DNA of 64,000 nt, taken from contig NQMI01000087.1 of the NCBI GenBank assembly GCA_002270565.1, positions 62,001 to 126,000 of the forward strand, in the 5' to 3' direction. The stretch comes from Stenocarpella maydis. Its lineage: Eukaryota > Ascomycota > Sordariomycetes > Diaporthales > Diaporthaceae. How positions within the stretch are numbered: position 1 is the first letter of the stretch; each line of letters opens with the position of its first letter. The position numbers and the translations under genes are program-made. The notes beneath the pieces were generated by a model. The model did no database searches. It saw only the letters and a program-made list of their open reading frames with translations, and was not told where the DNA came from. Of the stretch, positions 26,401-32,400 are shown one piece after another.

Positions 26401-29400
26401 CATTTGCAAATTTCGCAAAATACTTGGCCGAGATCGATAGACAAGCATCTGACCAGTTCTGGAAGACCAGGTTCCAAGGCACTTCTCCTGCGACTCATTT
26501 CCCGACCATGTCCTCTACACCAGGCGCTGAATCATCCAGGACTTCACTGAAGCATACGATCCAGTACGAAAAAGACAACCTTGGAGTGGACGTAACTAAC
26601 TCGTCGGTCGTCCGTGCAGCCTGGGCGCTTGTTTTGGCTTCTCAAGCCGGCTCCGACGACATTGTCTTCGGCGAGACCTTGTCTGGACGTGACATTGATC
26701 TTGATTATGTAGAAGACATCATTGGCCCAACCTTGACCACCGTGCCCTCGAGGATTCAGATCAATCGGGATGCTACCGTTGGCCAGTTCTTGAGGACCAT
26801 TCATGATCAAGCAACCGCGGTGATTCCTTATCAGCATGCTGGTCTTCAACACATCAAGCGTCTGGGCAACGCCATTGCAGTTGCCTGCGACTTCAGGAAT
26901 CTGCTGGTTATCCAGTCTGCCGACGACACAACTAGCCAAGAGGACATATTGAAGCCATTGGAAGACGGAGCCGATCAGTCAAACTTCTTCACGTACCCGC
27001 TGGTCGTCGAGTGCTTTATTGAAGCCCATGATCTAGTCCTGGTAATCCACCATGATGAGTCAGTTATTCAAAGCTGGCAAGTCGAGCGCATCGCTCTTCA
27101 ATTCCAGAATCTGGTAGAGCAGCTCATCCATCTGTCGCGAGACCCAACCAGCAAAGTCTCCGACCTTCAACTCTACGGCCAAGAAGATGTCGACATGATC
27201 AGAGGGTGGAATCACTCGACTTTTAGGCCTGTCCAAGAAAGCATCGCCAGCTTGTTCTGGCGTTCAGCCATCACACAGCCGAATGCTCCGGCCATTCGAG
27301 CTTGGGATGGTCATCTCAGTTACGATGCCGTCGCCCAGTACGCCGGCCGCCTCGCCAAGCTACTCGTGCAGAAAGGAGTACGAGCTGAGGCGCTGGTTCC
27401 ATGCTGTATGGACAAGTCTCTCTGGACCACGGTCTCGATGCTCGCCGTGATACTCGCTGGTGGTGCTATCGTTCCCATGGACCCTGCGCAACCCCCTGCT
27501 CGCCATGCAGAAATTATCCGCGACTGCGGGGCCCTTGTTGCTCTCTGTTCACCACAGTATCAGGACCGCTTGAGTGGCCTCGTTGAGTCTGTGGTCCTGG
27601 TCAACGCCGAATTGTTCGAGGCTCATCTGTTCACCTATAGTATCGGACCGCAGGATCTGCCGACCGTCGCCAGTCGAGATGCTGCATTTGTCATCTATAC
27701 CTCCGGTAGCACCGGAAGCCCAAAAGGCGTCGTGATTGACCATGGGTCGTTCTCTGCGAGTTCTGAGGGATTCATGCGCCGCTTGAGCCTTACTTCGGCG
27801 TCCAGAATCTTCCACTTCACTTCTTATGCATTCGACATCGCAATGGCAGAGACCTTTATCGCCCTCGCCAGCGGCGCCTGCCTTTGCGTTCCCAGTGAGG
27901 ATATGAGGGTGGCAGATCTGGCAGGGGCCATGAATACCCTCGGGGCCACTTGGGCCTTCTTGACGCCCTCGGTTGCTAATATCCAGGATCCCTCTCGGTT
28001 CACAACACTGCAAACACTCGTCTGCGGAGGCGAAGCGCTGACACCCGAGACGATCAGCACTTGGGGAGACAGGCTTGAGCTGATGAACGGCTACGGGCCA
28101 GCCGAGTGTACTTTTCTTGCCGTTGCCAACACGGACCTCTCAGTCACCAAGGAACACACAAATATCGGCCGCGCCCTGGACGGGTGTCACACGTGGGTTG
28201 TCGACCCCAAAGACCACAACTGCCTCTTGCCGGTGGGCTGTACAGGTGAATTGCTCATTAGCGGCCCTATCGTTTCGCGTGGTTACTTGAACGATGGTGC
28301 AAAAACGGCTGAATCATTTATCGAAAACCCTGCGTGGATGCACTATTTCGTCAGTGGAGAGCATCATCAACAGAATTTGCGTCTATACAAGACGGGCGAC
28401 CTAGTCAAGTACAACCATGACGGAACCTTGGAATACAAGGGGCGCAAAGATCACCAGGTTAAGCTCAACGGCCAGCGTATGGAGCTCGGGGAGATTGAAG
28501 CTCGTCTTGAGTCTGACCAGCACATTTGCCAGGCCGTTGTCACTCTACCAAAGTCTGGAGTCTTCATGGGTCGTCTCGTGGCCACTGTCTCTCTTGGAGA
28601 TGCTTTGCCACAGACGTCAAGACTTGCATACCCAGAACTCATCCCAGTCTCTGCGTCTGAGATGCAAATTGCTCGAACCCAGGTTTCCGCGTTTCAGAAT
28701 CATCTTTCCGACACTCTCCCACGCTACATGGTTCCATCGGCTTGGTTTGTGGTTGAGTCCATTCCCCTCTTGCTCTCTGGCAAGGTCGATAGGACTAGTG
28801 TTCAGTCATGGCTCGCCAACATGGACACTGAGACGTCTGTACTTGCCATCAATTCAGAGAGCAGCGACGATGTTGCGGTATCTGACATGACGTCGATTGG
28901 ACAGCAACTCAGACGTATCTGGGCGTCAGTCCTAAACATCGCCGAGGAAAAGATGCCCACGAACCGCTCTTTAATCGTTCTCGGCGGTGACTCTATCTCA
29001 GCGATTCAGATTTTGACTCGTTGCCGCGATCAATCTATCAGATTATCCATGCAGGAAGTGATGAGTGATAGGTCGATCAATGACCTAGCCAGGCTCATAG
29101 AGGCAGAAGATCGGCAAATGCGGAATGACGGCCCTGAGCTTGAAGAACAGACCAATGTCGAATTTGAGCTGTCACCAATCCAGCACTTGTTCTTCAATAA
29201 CAGCTCCAATAGCGACTACGGAGACCGCTTCAATCAAAGCCAGCTCCTCTCGATCAAGGGCCAATTCGATGTATCCAGGTTCAAGCATGCTGTCAACGCA
29301 CTCGTCACGAGACACCCAATGCTTCGAGCCCGCTTCAAGAAATCCCCCGATGGACGGTGGACCCAGAAGATTGTTTCAGAGATCGAAACTGCATATGCCT

Positions 29401-32400
29401 TCCACTTCCACAACTTGGTTGAGACATCTGACATGATTTCAATCCTCACCGCTAGCCAAAAAAGCGTCCATATTTCCGGCCCCGTCTTCGTCGTGGATCT
29501 CTTTCAACGGCCCGATGGCTCTCAAGCAGTGTCACTAATAGCCCATCATCTGGTTGTTGACATCGTCTCCTGGATCAACATCGTTCGTGACCTTGAGATA
29601 TTTCTTTCATCTGCCAGCCCGACATACTCCAAGCCCTTCTCGTTTCGGGATTGGAATACAGCGCAGATTGAACATGCCAGATCTCTTGAGAGACATGGAG
29701 ATAACCTGCTGTCGTTCCCTGTGCAGGCTGCCGATTTCAACTTCTGGGGCATGTCAAGCACCGGCAACGTCTATGGAGATGTTATTAAGCAGGACTTTAC
29801 TGTCTCTGATTCCAACATTGTCTCTCTGATGCTGGGTAACGCCAACACGGCACTCAGGACGGAGCCTCTGGATCTGCTCATCTCGGCTCTTCTCAAGTCA
29901 TTTGGGAACATCTTCAGAGAGCGAGAGTTCCCAACATTGTTCAACGAAGGTCATGGCCGTGAGCCTTGGGACGACACCATTGACCTCTCCCAAACTGTCG
30001 GATGGTTTACCTCACTTTTCCCCGTCCATGTGTCTCGACGCGACCTCGATCCCAATGGCGTCATCGACTGTGTTCGCAAGGTCAAGGACATGCGACGCAG
30101 CGTCCCAAGTAACGGTCGGCCTTACTTCGCCTACCGGTACCTGACCGAGTCGGGGAAGCACCAGTTCGGCAATCATGAGCCCATGGAGATTTTGGTGAAT
30201 TTCCTAGGCCGCACTCAACAGACAAGCAAGAGTGATTCTCTCTTGAGCTCATTTGATCTACCATTGACTGAAACTGATATGGCGGCCATTTCTGATGTCG
30301 CGCCTGAGACTCGCCGTCTAGCCTTGTTCGAGGTTTCGATATCGATCCTTGACGAGGGCGTGGAGTTCATCTTCATGTATAATAAGCACATGCTCCACCA
30401 AGAACGCATCGCGGAGTGGGTATTCAACTGCGAGGAGGTACTCGTCGACACTGCAAAACGACTTAGCGAGGCCCTGCCCACTCCCACGCTCAGCGACTTC
30501 CCTCTCATTCCCGTCGGCTACACAGAGCTACAGGAGCTCGTCACAAGATCTCTTCCTGCTGCCCACGTTCAGTTTGACAAGGTCGAGGATATGTATCCCT
30601 GCTCACCAATGCAGACAGGTATATTACTCAGTCAGCTCCTGGATCCGTCTCAGTACCTGTTCCATACTGTCATTGAGGTGACCTCTTCCAGCGCCTCAAC
30701 CGTTGACGCCGTGAGACTATCACAAGCTTGCTATCAAGTCATTTGTCGCCATCCTGCTTTGCGAACTATCTTTATTGAGAGCACTTACCGTGGCGGTTTG
30801 TTCGACCAGGTCGTGCTGAAACCCCAGGAGGCTCGGATCACCGTCATTGAGTGTCGGGAAATCGACGTGATGGCAAAACTGAACGCCATATCGCTTCACG
30901 AGACCAACCAGAGGCATGATGACCCGACTCTTCCCTACCAGATCACTATCTGCCAGACACCGAAGGGCAAAGTGTTTATGAAGTTGGAGTTGAACCATGC
31001 GGTCACAGATGGTGCTTCAACATCGATCATCCTGCGCGACATTTCGAACGCATACATCAACAACTTGCCTCCAACCAAGGCCCCTTCGTATAAGGAGTAC
31101 ATCAAGTATATTTCCAGTCAGCCCACTGCCTCAAGCCTCGGTTTCTGGTCTGGCTACCTTGACGGGGCGCGGTACACCGAGTTTCCAACCATCAATCCTG
31201 ATATCATGGCTCACCGCAGCCTAGGATCCGTCGAGGTCCGGTTTGATCGGTTTTCCGAGCTGCAATCTATGGCCCGCGGAATTGGAGTGACATTGCCCAA
31301 CATGATCGTTGTCGCATGGGCCCTCGTGCTTCGGGGGTACACGAAGTCCGACGATGTCAGTTTCGGCTATCTCGCCTCTGGGCGTGATGCCCTCATTGGT
31401 GGCGTTGACGAAATAGTTGGCCCCCTAATTAACATGCTCGTGTTCCGCTTTCGGTTCGCGGCCGACGTGCCCCTCAAGAGGCTTTTCGTCAATGCCCAAC
31501 AAGACTATCTTTCCAGCCTGCCGCACCAGCACGTTTCCCTGGCTCGTGTTAGCCATGAACTGGGGCAGAAACGAGGCTTCTTCAACACTGCCGTCTCTAT
31601 CCAAAATTCCAGTTCGTCCAGCGGTTCAGATTTGCACGCTCTCACATACGAATCAGTCGAGGCCTTCGACCCAAGCGAATATGCAGTTACCCTCAATGCC
31701 AACACCGCTCGCGGCGATGAAGGCGTTTTATTCCGCTATTGGACTGATGTTCTGTCAGATTCGCAAGCCCAGGATCTCGCTCTCAATATGTCGGTGTTGC
31801 TAGGCGACTTTGTCGATCACAGCGAAGATGCTGTATCCCATTTACGACTCTCCCGGGACCCGCAGCTCCTTACCAATGGCGATACGGACACAGACGAACT
31901 TGGTCTCTGGTCACTACAAGGTGACGATCCAAAGTGTGCCGCGCTTGTCCATAGCTTGACAAGCAGCGATTCCTGGACAGATCTAGGTGGTTCAGTGTCT
32001 TCCCCGCCCACTGCATCTCGTCCCTGTACCCCTCGCAAGAATAACCTCCACCACAAGCTGTCGGCATTATGGAGAGACACTCTCAGTTTAGAAAGTGCTT
32101 CACTTTCATATGAAGACAGCTTTTTCGAGCTTGGTGGTGACTCTATTATAGCCATGTCAATGGTGGGCAATGCTCGGGAGATGGGCATCCAGCTCACCGT
32201 GGCAGACATCTTCCACAACCCCAGATTTGGCTCAATGCTTGATTGTCTCATGGATCAATCACCCAAGGATTCCGGCACGGCGTCAGGGGTTGACAAATCG
32301 TCCTCCTTGGATTCAAAGAAGAAGGGGGCCGTGATCGGTGAACCAGTATATCAGCCCTTCTCCATGCTTGGCCAGGAGAACGCCGAGCAATTCGTCCGAG

